A stretch of 64,000 bases of DNA from Streptomyces ardesiacus (GCF_003112575.1 NZ_BEWC01000001.1:1-64000), one strand, 5' to 3'. Positions 6,879 to 15,460 are shown, numbered from the stretch's first letter. Made by a program: numbers and translations. The notes: generated from the letters alone by a model not told the origin.

Positions 6879-9296
6879 CTAAGGGACCTCCTGCCGTTCC
6901 GCGCGGCTCGCGGGCACCTGCTTGCCGGGCTTCCCCGTCCTGCCCGTACCGCGTCCCTTGCCGCCCGTGCGGCGCGCGGAGCGGGACCCGGTGCCGCGGT
7001 CGAACAGCTCGATGGCGAGCGGGGAGGCGGTGAAGACCGAGGAGTACGTCCCGACCCCCACGCCGATCAGCAGCGCGAGCGCGAAGTCGGTGAGCGAGTC
7101 GTCGGCCAGGACGGCCAGCGAGGCGAGGATGAGCACCGCGCCCATGCCCGTGTTGACCGTGCGGGGCAGGGTCTGCAGGATCGCGTCGTTGGTGAGCCGG
7201 GCGAAGGGGGTCTTGCGCTCCTTGCCCAGCAGTTCCCGGACCCGGTCGAAGAGGACCACCGAGTCGTTGACCGAGTAGCCGATCACGGTGAGCAGCGCGG
7301 CCAGGAACACGCCGTCGATCGGCTTGCCCAGCCAGGCGAACACACCGACCAGGATGACCACGTCGTGGGCGAGCGCACTGACCGCCGCGGTGCCGAACAG
7401 CAGCCGGAACCGGGCGGCGAGGTACAGCAACTGGGCGCCCAGGGCGAGGCCGAGGGCGATCAGGGCGTTGCGGCGCAGTTCCTCGCCCAGGCTCGGGCCG
7501 ATCAGCTCGTCGCGGACCTTCTCCGTCTCGCCGCCCAGTCCGGCGACGGTCTTCGTGACGGTCGCCGCCTCGGTGTCGGTCAGCTCCTCCGTGCGCACGG
7601 TGAGGTCGCCCTCGCCGGAGGACTGGACGACGGCGCGCGGGAAGCCCGCGTCGGCGAGGGCGTCCCGGGCCCGTTCGGGATCGACCTGGGTGGCGGTCGA
7701 GTACTCGATGAGCCGGCCGCCGGTGAACTCGATGCCGTAGTTCAGACCGCGCACCAGGATGCCGGAGCCCGCCACCACCATGACGATCAGGGAGGCCGCC
7801 AGCCAGCGGCGCGGCCGGCTCATCAGGAACGGGTTGCGGCGCAGCAGGGCGTCGCGGACCGGCCCGGTGGTCGAGATGCCGGTGAGGGCGGGGCGGCGGA
7901 AGACCGCCGGGCGGCTCGCGGCGAACTCGGCCAGCACCCGGGTGATCACCAGGGCGCTGACCATGGAGGCGAGCACACCGATGCCCAGCGTGACACCGAA
8001 GCCCTTGACCGGACCGGAGGCCAGGAAGAACAGCAGGGCGGCGGCGATGAGCGTGGTGATGTTGGAGTCGGCGATCGCGCTGAAGGCGCTGCGGAAACCG
8101 GCGGTCAGCGCGGACCGCGTGCTCGGACGGGTCCGGGCCGCCTGTTCCTCGCGGGCCCGTTCGAAGACGAGGACGTTGGCGTCCACCGCCATGCCGATGG
8201 CCAGGACGAAGCCGGCGAGGCCCGGCAGGGTCAGGGTCGCGCCGACCAGGGCCAGGGCGGCGTAGGAGATCAGGCCGTAGCAGAGCAGCGCCACGGTGGC
8301 CAGGGCGCCCATCAGGCGGTAGACGACGATGATGAACAGCGCGGTGAGCGCGGTGCCGATGACGGCGGCCCAGGCGCCGGCCGTGATGGCCTCGTCGCCC
8401 AGGGTGGCGCCGATGGTGCGCTGCTCGACGGTCTCCACCGGCACGGGCAGGGCGCCGCCCTTGATGAGCAGGGCCAGTTCGCGGGCCTCGGCGTCGTCGA
8501 AGGAGCCGGTGATCTGCGTGGAGCCGCCGGTGATGCCCGCCCCGCAGGACACGGAGGGGTCGACCTGCGGCGAGGAGATGATCTTGTTGTCGAGGACGAT
8601 GGCGACCCGGCGCTGGGGGTCACCGGCCGGGTTGCAGGCCGCCTCGCCGGTCACCCGGGCCCAGCGGTCGCTGCCGGCGTCCTTGAAGTCGACGGTGACG
8701 TGCCAGCCCGCGCCGTTCTGCTGGTCGAAGCGGGCGTCGGCGCCCTTGACGTCCTGCCCGGTCAGGGTGGGGGCCTTCAGCCGCAGGGACTGTCCGGACT
8801 CGTCCGGCAGCACCCGCTCGCCGTCCTTGGTGTCCTTGGTGTCCTTGGCGTCTTTGGCGTCCTTGCCTGCCTTGCCGTTCTCTCCGGCCGGGTCCTCGGC
8901 CGGGCCGAGCACCGAGTGGACGGTGAGCTGCGCGGTGCGGCCGAGGACGTCGGCGGCCTTCTTCGGGTCCTGGACGCCCGGCAGCTCGACGACGACGCGG
9001 TTCTCGCCGGAGCGGACGATGGTCGGCTCGGCGACACCGAGGGCGTCGATGCGGCCGCGCAGCACCTCCACCGTGCGGTCGGTGGCCTCGCGGTCGGCCT
9101 TGGTGGTCTCGGTGGACTTGGTCTCCAGCACGATCTGGGTGCCGCCGCGCAGGTCGAGACCGAGGCGGACCGGCATGGTCAGGGCGATGGCCACGGACGC
9201 GGCCATCACGGCGAGCGCGACGAGTGCACGGACGTTCAGGGCACGCGAACGCGAGCGCGAACGCGGACGGGAAGGGGGACGAGAGCGTTTCAACAC
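6879..9296 (-). CDS. secDF: Fused SecD-SecF protein-export membrane subunit
   Basis: An 805-residue fusion of SecD and SecF, RND-family proteins that use the proton gradient to help pull secreted proteins through SecYEG. The SecD half has a first membrane helix, 'LGLDLRGGTQIVLET' (from about residue 45), a large extracytoplasmic P1 domain and five more helices. The SecF half begins near residue 475 and repeats the pattern with 'LNYGIEFTGGRLIEY' from about 518. Most Streptomyces carry separate secD and secF near ruvB, so this is probably an extra copy. A Lys/Asp-rich tract ('KDAKDAKDTKDTKD', built from 9-bp DNA repeats near 8823-8870) interrupts the P1 domain. The start is GTG 9296; TTG 9293 is better spaced from GGAGG and also possible. 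Confidence 0.93.
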   Translation of the reverse strand: MLKRSRPPSRPRSRSRSRALNVRALVALAVMAASVAIALTMPVRLGLDLRGGTQIVLETKSTETTKADREATDRTVEVLRGRIDALGVAEPTIVRSGENRVVVELPGVQDPKKAADVLGRTAQLTVHSVLGPAEDPAGENGKAGKDAKDAKDTKDTKDGERVLPDESGQSLRLKAPTLTGQDVKGADARFDQQNGAGWHVTVDFKDAGSDRWARVTGEAACNPAGDPQRRVAIVLDNKIISSPQVDPSVSCGAGITGGSTQITGSFDDAEARELALLIKGGALPVPVETVEQRTIGATLGDEAITAGAWAAVIGTALTALFIIVVYRLMGALATVALLCYGLISYAALALVGATLTLPGLAGFVLAIGMAVDANVLVFERAREEQAARTRPSTRSALTAGFRSAFSAIADSNITTLIAAALLFFLASGPVKGFGVTLGIGVLASMVSALVITRVLAEFAASRPAVFRRPALTGISTTGPVRDALLRRNPFLMSRPRRWLAASLIVMVVAGSGILVRGLNYGIEFTGGRLIEYSTATQVDPERARDALADAGFPRAVVQSSGEGDLTVRTEELTDTEAATVTKTVAGLGGETEKVRDELIGPSLGEELRRNALIALGLALGAQLLYLAARFRLLFGTAAVSALAHDVVILVGVFAWLGKPIDGVFLAALLTVIGYSVNDSVVLFDRVRELLGKERKTPFARLTNDAILQTLPRTVNTGMGAVLILASLAVLADDSLTDFALALLIGVGVGTYSSVFTASPLAIELFDRGTGSRSARRTGGKGRGTGRTGKPGKQVPASRAERQEVP

Positions 9297-9373
9297 GGGC
9301 CTCCGGCGGGCACGCCGCGGCGGCGGCCGAGCGCGGCCGCGGCGGAAGAAGGGAAAACGTCGGGTGTGGTGTC

Positions 9374-9760
9374 TCAGATGCCGGAGGAGACGGGTGGCGC
9401 CCGGCCGCTGTCGTGGCTCGTACGGCCGGGCGAGACCGGCGCCGGACCGGGCGCCGCCGAGGTCCTCGGCCGGGAGCCGGGGACCGCGCCCGCGCGGTGC
9501 CCGGTGGCGGTCGCGTGGTGGTCCGGTGCCGCCGGACGCTCGGCCGGCTGGTCGTGCCGGGCCCGGGGCTGGGCGGCGCAGACCGGCGTGCAGCCGTCGT
9601 CGGCGTGGAGGTCGAGCGCCGGGTGCGGCACGGCCGTCGCGACGGCCGCCGCCAGGGGACCGTCGGGGCCGACCCGCGCCCCGGCCGCGGGCCAGGCCGG
9701 GACCAGCGGCAGCAGGACAGTCAGCAGGACGGTGAGCACGGCCCCGAGCCGTCGGCGCAT
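9374..9760 (-). CDS. Small secreted protein of unknown function
   Basis: A 128-residue product with a clear Sec signal: 'MRRRLGAVLTVLLTVLLPLV' followed by an Ala-rich cleavage region near residue 26. The mature part is rich in His, Pro, Ala and Arg and has two cysteines ('DDGCTPVCAAQ') that could form a disulphide. Purine-rich AAAGGGGA lies about 7 nt upstream of the ATG at 9760, which is preferred over the overlapping GTG at 9763. No family is recognised. It sits directly upstream of secDF on the same strand, so the two may be co-transcribed. The low-complexity composition leaves some doubt that it is a gene. Confidence 0.5.
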   Translation of the reverse strand: MRRRLGAVLTVLLTVLLPLVPAWPAAGARVGPDGPLAAAVATAVPHPALDLHADDGCTPVCAAQPRARHDQPAERPAAPDHHATATGHRAGAVPGSRPRTSAAPGPAPVSPGRTSHDSGRAPPVSSGI

Positions 9761-9873
9761 CACCGTCCCCTTTCGTGGCGGATGAGCGGCTGGTGGTGGG
9801 TTCTTCCTGGAGAGGAGCCCGGGGCTCCGGCCGGGGAGTGGGCGGCCAGAGCCACGGGCGGTTCAGGGGAGGG

Positions 9874-10641
9874 TCAGGGCTCGATGAGCCCCGCGCGGAT
9901 GGCGTACCGGGTCAGCTCCAGGCGGTCGCGCAGGCCGAGCTTCTGCAGCAGGTTCGCCCGGTGCCGCTGGACGGTCTTGATGCTGATGAAGAGGATCTCG
10001 GCGATCTCCTTCGACGAGTGGCCCTCGGCGACGAGCTTGAGGACCTCCTCCTCCCGCGGGGTGAGGATGTGGTCGGAGGTCTCCTCGCCGTGCCGCACCC
10101 GGTCGAGGTAGTTGCGGATGAGCGCCGTCACCGCACCCGGGTACAGGAAGGGCTCGTCGCGCATCGCGGCCCGGCAGGCGGCGACGAGGTCCCGGTCGGC
10201 GACCGACTTGAGCACGTATCCGCAGGCACCCGACTTCAGCGCCTGGAACAGGTACTGCTCGTTGTCGTGCATGGTCAGCATCAGGATGCGCAGCCCCGGC
10301 TTCAGCGCGGCCAGTTCGCGGGCCGCCTGCAGGCCGGTGAGGCGGGGCATCGCGATGTCCAGCACCGCGAGGTCCGCCTCGTGGGCCCGCGCCATGTCGA
10401 TGGCCTCCGCGCCGTCCCCGGCCTCGGCGACCACCTCGAGGTCCGGCTCCCGGTCGAGGATGAGGCGCACTCCGCGGCGCACCAGCGCGTGGTCGTCGGC
10501 GAGCAGGATACGGATCTTCGCCGGGGCGGGCCCCTGGGAGGGGCCGTGGGCGGAGGCCGCGGCGGCCGTGGGCGTCCCGGTCGTCGGGGCGGTGGCGGAG
10601 TGGCCGGACGCGGACGGCTCGGGCAGGGACGGGTCGGACAT
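9874..10641 (-). CDS. NarL/LuxR-family two-component response regulator
   Basis: A 255-residue response regulator. About 40 disordered residues precede the receiver domain ('IRILLADDHALVRRGVRLIL'), with the phosphoacceptor Asp near 94 in 'LAVLDIAMPRLTG' and the conserved Lys in 'YVLKSV'. The C-terminal HTH is 'LTPREEEVLKLVAEGHSSKE' plus 'FISIKTVQRHRANLLQKLGL'. The histidine kinase gene lies 8 bp upstream on the same strand, so the two form one operon and a cognate pair. The target is unknown; the divergent DksA-like genes are the nearest candidates. Confidence 0.93.
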   Translation of the reverse strand: MSDPSLPEPSASGHSATAPTTGTPTAAAASAHGPSQGPAPAKIRILLADDHALVRRGVRLILDREPDLEVVAEAGDGAEAIDMARAHEADLAVLDIAMPRLTGLQAARELAALKPGLRILMLTMHDNEQYLFQALKSGACGYVLKSVADRDLVAACRAAMRDEPFLYPGAVTALIRNYLDRVRHGEETSDHILTPREEEVLKLVAEGHSSKEIAEILFISIKTVQRHRANLLQKLGLRDRLELTRYAIRAGLIEP

Positions 10642-10649
10642 GGTCTGGG

Positions 10650-11654
10650 CTACTTCCTGGGAAGGGGTGCGGTCAGCCGGATGCGGGTGCCGACGCCGGG
10701 CGCCGACGTGATGTCCAGGTCGGCCCCGACGAGCAGGGCCCGTTCACGCATGCCGCGGATGCCGGCGCCCTCGTGCGCCGCCTCGATGCCGCGGCCGTCG
10801 TCGGCGATGGTGAGGGTCACCGCGCCGTCGGCGCCGGACAGGCCCACCTCCAGCCGTTCGGCGTCCGCGTGGCGGGCGGCGTTGGTCAGGCTCTCCTGCG
10901 CCACACGGTAGAGGACCAGCTCGGTCTCGTGGTCCAGCACCGGCAGGTCGGCGTCGAAACGGCGCACCACCCGCAGGCCGGTGTGGGTGGCGAAGTCGTG
11001 CGTGAGCGAGGACAGCGCGCTGATCAGCCCGAGGTCGTCCAGGACACCGGGCCGCAGCCGGCGCACCAGGCGGCGGACCTCGTCCAGGCACTCCCGGGTG
11101 ATCTCCTGCGCCTGGTGCAGCTCGTCGCGCAGCGGGTCGTCGGCGTCGTCCGCCGCACGGCCCAGGACCAGCAGGATCGCCGTCATGCTCTGCCCGACCT
11201 CGTCGTGCAGCTCCTGGGCGATACGACGCCGCTCCGCCTCCTGGGCGAGCAGGACCCGGGCACTGCTCGTGGCCCGCTCGTTCTCCAGACGGTCCAGCAT
11301 GGCGTTGAACGTGCGGATCAGCTCCGGGACCTCGCCGCCGCCGGCGACCGGCAGCCGCTGACCGGGACGCAGCAGGTCGACGGTGGTCATCAGCTTGGTG
11401 AGCCGCTCCAGCGGAGCCAGCCCCCAGCGCAGCAGCGCGCCGTTGGCCACCAGCATGACGCCCATGCCGACCACGAGGACGACGGCCTCGGTCAGCACGA
11501 TCGGCACGGAGACGGTCACCGGAGCCCACAGCAGCAGTGCCGTGGCGAAGCCCAGCACCACCGCGTTCAGCCCGAAGATCCGCCAGAACAGGGACACCGG
11601 GGGTACGCCTCCTTCAGCGACGTGTCGACTTGGTACGCCTCTACTGTCGGTCAT
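10650..11654 (-). CDS. Sensor histidine kinase of the NarX/DegS (HisKA_3) class
   Basis: A 334-residue kinase in its longest credible form. Two membrane helices ('FGLNAVVLGFATALLLWAPV' and a following hydrophobic stretch) are separated by only a few residues, so there is almost no extracellular sensor. A HAMP-like linker and a HisKA_3 dimerisation helix with the phospho-His in 'AQELHDEVGQSM' follow. The HATPase domain has the N box 'ESLTNAARHADAE' and the G box 'DDGRGIEA'. Two starts are possible: ATG 11654, or GTG 11597, which follows AAGGAGG by 10 nt and begins right before 'SLFWRIFG'. The shorter form is at least as likely. The protein is paired with the response regulator downstream. Confidence 0.88.
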   Translation of the reverse strand: MTDSRGVPSRHVAEGGVPPVSLFWRIFGLNAVVLGFATALLLWAPVTVSVPIVLTEAVVLVVGMGVMLVANGALLRWGLAPLERLTKLMTTVDLLRPGQRLPVAGGGEVPELIRTFNAMLDRLENERATSSARVLLAQEAERRRIAQELHDEVGQSMTAILLVLGRAADDADDPLRDELHQAQEITRECLDEVRRLVRRLRPGVLDDLGLISALSSLTHDFATHTGLRVVRRFDADLPVLDHETELVLYRVAQESLTNAARHADAERLEVGLSGADGAVTLTIADDGRGIEAAHEGAGIRGMRERALLVGADLDITSAPGVGTRIRLTAPLPRK

Positions 11655-11900
11655 CGCGCACCCTCGGTGGGAGCTGCGGTCCAGGTAGCGACCGAGCAAG
11701 CGACCAGCGTGCTCCCCGCGCACCCGCCCGGTCGATGGGGCGCGGTCCCCATTTCCGGGTCGCGGCATACCCATACGGGCGCACCGGCGAGTGGATCCCG
11801 TGTCCCCGTGCAAATGGGTCCTGCGCCCGATGGGTTTCCCCCGCGGGCCCGGCCATGGTGGAGGACGACCGGGTCCGATCGGCCCGGCGCTCGGCATACC

Positions 11901-11960
11901 CGCAGAACCTTCGAGATTCCGCAGAACCTTCCGAGAACCCCGCAGAACCTTCCGAGAAAA
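11901..11960 (+). repeat. Three tandem ~20-bp repeats upstream of the DksA-like genes
   Basis: Three head-to-tail copies of CGCAGAACCTTC(C)GAGA-n start at 11901, 11920 and 11941, that is 19 and 21 bp apart, close to two helical turns. The array ends 12 bp before the GTG start of the first DksA-like gene (11973), so it covers the expected promoter or leader. The spacing and position suggest a multi-site operator. A leader RNA element is the alternative. The rest of the 318-bp gap (11655-11972) shows only short repeats of CATACCC/GGGTAT type and no gene. Confidence 0.6.
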
Positions 11961-11972
11961 GGACCCTTCACC

Positions 11973-12299
11973 GTGTCGCTCGACGCCTCCCGCATCGAAC
12001 CCCGCCCCGAGCGGCTGACCGCTCACGAGGCGCGCCAGCGCCTCGAACACGCCCGCAACACCCGCATGACCCAGCTCCAGGCCCTCGGTGAGAGCGGCCA
12101 GGCGGACGACCAGCTCATGTCCGCGCAGCAGGCCGCGATCGAGCGGGTGCTCAAGGAGATCGAGGAGGCCTTCGCCCGGGTCGAGGACGGCACCTACGGC
12201 ACCTGCATGGGCTGCGGCAAGCCCGTGCCCGGGGAGCGCCTGGAGATCCTTCCCTACACGCGGTACTGCGTCGCCTGCCAGCGCCGCGCCGCCGCCTGA
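11973..12299 (+). CDS. DksA/TraR-family C4 zinc-finger protein
   Basis: A 108-residue protein with a helical hairpin and a C-terminal four-cysteine zinc finger ('CMGCGKPVPGERLEILPYTR', then 'CVAC'). This is the DksA/TraR layout of proteins that enter the RNA polymerase secondary channel and modulate initiation, often in stress or stringent responses. The GTG at 11973 is preceded by AAAGGA 10 nt upstream. It is the first gene of a run with a second paralogue 51 bp downstream, and is divergent from the histidine kinase operon. Direct control by the adjacent two-component pair is an inference from position. Confidence 0.85.
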   Translation: MSLDASRIEPRPERLTAHEARQRLEHARNTRMTQLQALGESGQADDQLMSAQQAAIERVLKEIEEAFARVEDGTYGTCMGCGKPVPGERLEILPYTRYCVACQRRAAA

Positions 12300-12353
12300 C
12301 CGCGCCCGTCCGTCCCGTACTCGTCCCTCCCGCCCTGCCCAAGGGGTGAAGTG

Positions 12354-12722
12354 GTGAACAACCAGATCATCGACGACCGCGACGCGCGTCTGTCGCCCGA
12401 GGACCTGACCGCGCTCCGGGACAACCTCCAGGAGCAGCGGCAGTTCCGCGAGGACCAGCTGCGCCAGATCGCGGCCGTCCCGTCCCGCACCGAGGAACTG
12501 ATCCAGCGGCGGTCCGCCGCGCAGACCGAGGTCCGGGTCAAGCTGGCGGCCTCCGCGCGCATGGTCCTGGCCGACGTGGAGGCGGCCCTCGACCGCCTGG
12601 CCGAGGGCCGTTACGGCCGTTGCCACCTGTGCCGGCGCGGCATCGACCGCGACCGGCTGATGATCGTGCCCCAGGCCCGCTACTGCGCCCGCTGCCAGCA
12701 GGTGCGGGAGGCCGGACGATGA
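12354..12722 (+). CDS. Second DksA/TraR-family C4 zinc-finger protein
   Basis: A 122-residue paralogue of the upstream gene, with a predicted coiled helical region and the zinc finger 'CHLCRRGIDRDRLMIVPQAR' followed by 'CARC'. Tandem GTG codons at 12351 and 12354 are both possible starts. AAGGGG at 12341-12346 is best spaced (7 nt) for 12354. Its stop overlaps the ATG of the MreB-like gene (ATGA at 12719-12722), so translation is coupled. Two different DksA-like proteins in a row suggest non-identical roles or a heteromeric partner; nothing in the sequence decides this. Confidence 0.83.
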   Translation: MNNQIIDDRDARLSPEDLTALRDNLQEQRQFREDQLRQIAAVPSRTEELIQRRSAAQTEVRVKLAASARMVLADVEAALDRLAEGRYGRCHLCRRGIDRDRLMIVPQARYCARCQQVREAGR

Positions 12723-13545
12723 CCGTGCTCCGGCGGCCCCGCACCGGGCTGTTCCGGCACCGGCCCTGGCCGCTGTGCCGGCAGTGCAGCGGCGTCGCCC
12801 TCGACATGGGCAGCGCCCGTACCCGCGCCTGGGTCGCCGGGCGCGGGATGATCCTCGACGTGCCGACGGTGACCTTCCCCGGAGCGGGGGCGGTCTACCC
12901 CATCCAGCGCGGCTCCATCGTCGACACGCAGGGGGCACGGCCCGGATGCTCGACCGGCTGCTGGGCCACCGGCTGCCCCGCTTCGCCCGGCCGGTGATCG
13001 TGGTGACCGCTCCGGTCCTGGACGGACTGGCCTACCGGACCGAGGCCCGAACGGCCGTGGAGGTGCTGCGCCCGCGCAACGTGCTGACCGTGCCCAGCGC
13101 ACGGGCGGTGGCCCTCGCGGCGGGCGCCGACCTGTCCCGGCCGCTGCTCGTCATGGACATCGGCGCCCATCTCACGGAGGTGGTGCTCCTCGTCGACGGC
13201 GACGTCTTCGACGCGCGCCGCACGGCCCTGGGCACGGGGGACATCGACGAGGCGACCCCGCCCTCGCGGATCGGGGAGGCGCTGGCCGACATGACGACCT
13301 CGATGCTGCGGCAGGACGGCACGTCCCTCACCCTCGACGCGCTGGGCCGGGGGCCGCTGCTGGCGGGCGGGGGCGCCCTGCGTCCCGAGATCACCTGCCG
13401 GCTCGCCGACCGGCTGCACGTACCGCTGCGCGCGGTACCGGCCCCGCACACGGCCGCGGTGCGCGGCGCCGCGAAACTCCTGGAGGCCGCCCACACCCAC
13501 CCGTCCACCACGGGCACGGACCCGCCGGAGGGCCACCCGCACTGA
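12719..13545 (+). pseudogene. Short MreB/actin-like gene interrupted by a frameshift
   Basis: Read from ATG 12719 the frame gives MreB-like phosphate-1 and early strand motifs ('GVALDMGSARTRAWVAGRGM', 'GAVYPIQRGSIVDTQG') and then runs into a different frame. The homology continues from 'TARMLDRLLGHRLPRF' in the other frame to 13545, including 'LLVMDIGAHLTEVVLL' (phosphate 2) and 'LLAGGGALRPEI'. The switch falls at the run of five G at 12931-12935: one extra G, or two fewer, restores one continuous product of about 275 residues. MreB is normally about 340 residues, so even the repaired form is short. It may be a true pseudogene, a slippage site or a sequence error. Its start overlaps the upstream stop. 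Confidence 0.75.
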
Positions 13546-14004
13546 GCCGCGGGCCGCCGCCGGAACGCGGTGCGGTCGCGGCGGCCGGGCGCCGCGCGGA
13601 CCGTCCCTCGCGACGGGGCACCGTCCGCCGGGGCGGCGCGGGGCGCCCCGGCGCCGGCCGGCTCCGGCGGAGGGACACCGCTCGTCCCGTCCGCCGTCGG
13701 TCGTCCGCCGTACGGCGCCGGGCGCCCCGCTGCAGGTGCTCCGGGGCGGGCGTCCGCCACGCCCGGCGGCCGGGGCCCCGCTCGCCCCGGCCGTCGAAGC
13801 ACCGGCACCGGCACCGGCGCCGTACGCGCGACGGCGTACCGCGAGCTCCCCGCCGACCGCACCCCCGTCCCCTCGACACGCCCCCGTCCCCCCGCTCGTA
13901 CGGCCGGCGCCCGCCCCGGCGTCGGCCGTACCCCGCCGTCACGCACGCGGGTCCGTTCCGGCAGACCGCCCTTCGGACCGCGCCCTCCCAGGAAGGAGAC
14001 ATCC
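13546..14004 (+). other. 459-bp gap without a convincing gene
   Basis: Open frames run through this GC-rich stretch on both strands, but their products are Arg/Pro/Ala/Gly repeats without a ribosome site or recognisable motif. I see no strong hairpin here. The last 14 bp hold the GGAAGGAGA ribosome site of the following gene. Confidence 0.6.
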
Positions 14005-14649
14005 GTGGCCGGAGAGATTCCTCAGGCCCAGCCACCACCCGCCGTTCCGGACCCCGAGCCCGTGCGGCACCCGTATCTCCTGCTGTGGCGGTGGCGGCGC
14101 AACCCGCTGCGGCGGCCCAGCGACCGGCTGCGGGCCTGGATCTCGCTCGGGCTCGTGCTGACCGTGCTGGTGGCCGCCCCGGCGGCCATGTTCGGGGTCG
14201 GCGACAGCGCCTACCGGCACTACCGCAGCACCGCCGAGCACGAGACGCGGACCCGCGACCACCGCCCCGCCGTCCTGACGCACGACGCCCCGCGCCACCC
14301 CGAGCCGGGGTCGGACGAGGCGAAGAAGACCCGATACCCGGTCCCGGTCCGCTACACCGGTCCCGACGGGGTGACGACGACCGGGACGACCGAGGTGGAG
14401 CCGGGCCTGCCGGCGGACAGCACCGTCCTGGTCTGGGTCGACGACGAGGGCCGGATCACCGAGGCGCCGCTGACCACGGAGCAGATCCGCAGCCGCACCA
14501 TGGGCTGGGCGATCCTCGCCTTCCTGGGCGTCGTCGTCACCGGCCTCGCCGTCCACGCCGCCACGGGCCTCGTGCTGCACCGGCGCAACCTCGCCCAGTG
14601 GGACGCGGCCTGGGCCCACACGGCCCCGCGCTGGAGCAGGTTCCCGTGA
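14005..14649 (+). CDS. Rv1733c-like integral membrane protein
   Basis: A 214-residue protein with two membrane helices flanking an extracytoplasmic domain of about 100 residues. The cytoplasmic N terminus contains 'LLWRWRRNPLRRPSDRLRAW', the hallmark of the actinobacterial Rv1733c family, followed by helix 1 ('ISLGLVLTVLVAAPAAMFG') and, near residue 165, helix 2 ('MGWAILAFLGVVVTGLAVHA'). In Mycobacterium tuberculosis the namesake belongs to the DosR dormancy regulon; the biochemical function is unknown. The GTG at 14005 has GGAAGGAGA at the right distance. Longer in-frame extensions upstream are low-complexity and were rejected. It follows the DksA-like/MreB-like genes but after a 459-bp gap. 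Confidence 0.65.
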   Translation: MAGEIPQAQPPPAVPDPEPVRHPYLLLWRWRRNPLRRPSDRLRAWISLGLVLTVLVAAPAAMFGVGDSAYRHYRSTAEHETRTRDHRPAVLTHDAPRHPEPGSDEAKKTRYPVPVRYTGPDGVTTTGTTEVEPGLPADSTVLVWVDDEGRITEAPLTTEQIRSRTMGWAILAFLGVVVTGLAVHAATGLVLHRRNLAQWDAAWAHTAPRWSRFP

Positions 14650-14671
14650 CGCCCGTCCGGACGCGGCCCCC

Positions 14672-15460
14672 TCAGGCCGTCGCCGCGTCGGCCGCCGGCG
14701 GCGCCAACTGCCGTGCCAGCCACGTCGGCACCCCGCCCAGCAGCCGGAACAGCCGCCGTGCCTCCTCTCGCAGCCGGGACGCCTCCGGCTCCGACTCCGC
14801 GTCCGCGAGCGACGCCAGCGCGGGCGCCGTGCCGACGAGGTAGCCCAGCTCCTCGCGGATGCGCAGCGACTCGGCGAACCCGTGCCGCGCCTCGGTCAAC
14901 TCCCCCTCGCGCAGCGCCAGACCGGCCAGATGCCGCCAGGTGAAGGACAGCAGCAGCGGCTCGGCGTGCGCCGTCGCCCCGGCGTGTGCGCGCCGGTACG
15001 CGGCTCGGGCGGCCTGCGGGGACCTGGCCAGGTTCTCCGCGAGCAGCCCGCGCCGGAAGTCGAGCAGCGCCCGGCCCCTCGCCCCCGGCGCGATCAGCGC
15101 CGCCGCCCGGCCCAGCGCGGCCCGCGCCTCGTCGGCCCGGTCGCGCACGCCGTGCACCGTGGCGGCGTACGCGAGCTGACCGCGTTCACAGGCGGCGGCC
15201 CCGCGTTCGTCGTCGCTGTGGGCCAGGGCCTCCGCGGTGCGCAACGCGTCCTCGGCCTCGGCCCAGCCCTGCTCCGTGTACAGGCACCGCTCCACCAGCA
15301 GCGCGGTCCGCTGCAGGGCGGTGTCCGCGGTGACCGGCTCCAGCAGGGACGCCGCGTCGGCCCAGCAGCCGCGCGAGCGCAACCGCCATACCGCGGTCTG
15401 GAGCGGATCGTCACCTTCGGTCGTTCCCCAGCCAGAACCAGCCATGGCGGAATGCGCCAC
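14672..15460 (-). CDS. Helical-repeat (TPR-like) cytoplasmic protein
   Basis: A 262-residue, Ala/Leu/Arg-rich, wholly helical protein with about five degenerate 34-residue TPR-like repeats ('LLDFRRGLLAENLARSPQAA', 'HLAGLALREGELTEARHGFA'). Such repeats usually bind other proteins. No enzymatic motif or membrane segment is present. The GTG at 15460 has GGAGG five nt upstream, better than the internal ATG at 15445. It stands alone, transcribed away from the PucR gene's 3' end. A short palindrome lies about 85 bp upstream. The partner is unknown. Confidence 0.6.
   Translation of the reverse strand: MAHSAMAGSGWGTTEGDDPLQTAVWRLRSRGCWADAASLLEPVTADTALQRTALLVERCLYTEQGWAEAEDALRTAEALAHSDDERGAAACERGQLAYAATVHGVRDRADEARAALGRAAALIAPGARGRALLDFRRGLLAENLARSPQAARAAYRRAHAGATAHAEPLLLSFTWRHLAGLALREGELTEARHGFAESLRIREELGYLVGTAPALASLADAESEPEASRLREEARRLFRLLGGVPTWLARQLAPPAADAATA

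Noticed and set aside
6600..9785. A 1061-codon plus-strand frame opposite secDF
   Set aside because: This is a shadow frame caused by GC bias; the opposite strand encodes a complete SecDF with all family motifs.
10650..12938. A 762-codon open frame extending the histidine kinase far upstream
   Set aside because: The extra 400 residues are Arg/Gly/Pro low complexity on the strand opposite the DksA-like genes; kinase homology begins only near 11650.
13570..14004. In-frame extension of the Rv1733c-like gene
   Set aside because: The product is Pro/Ala/Arg/Gly low complexity, and a strong ribosome site precedes GTG 14005.
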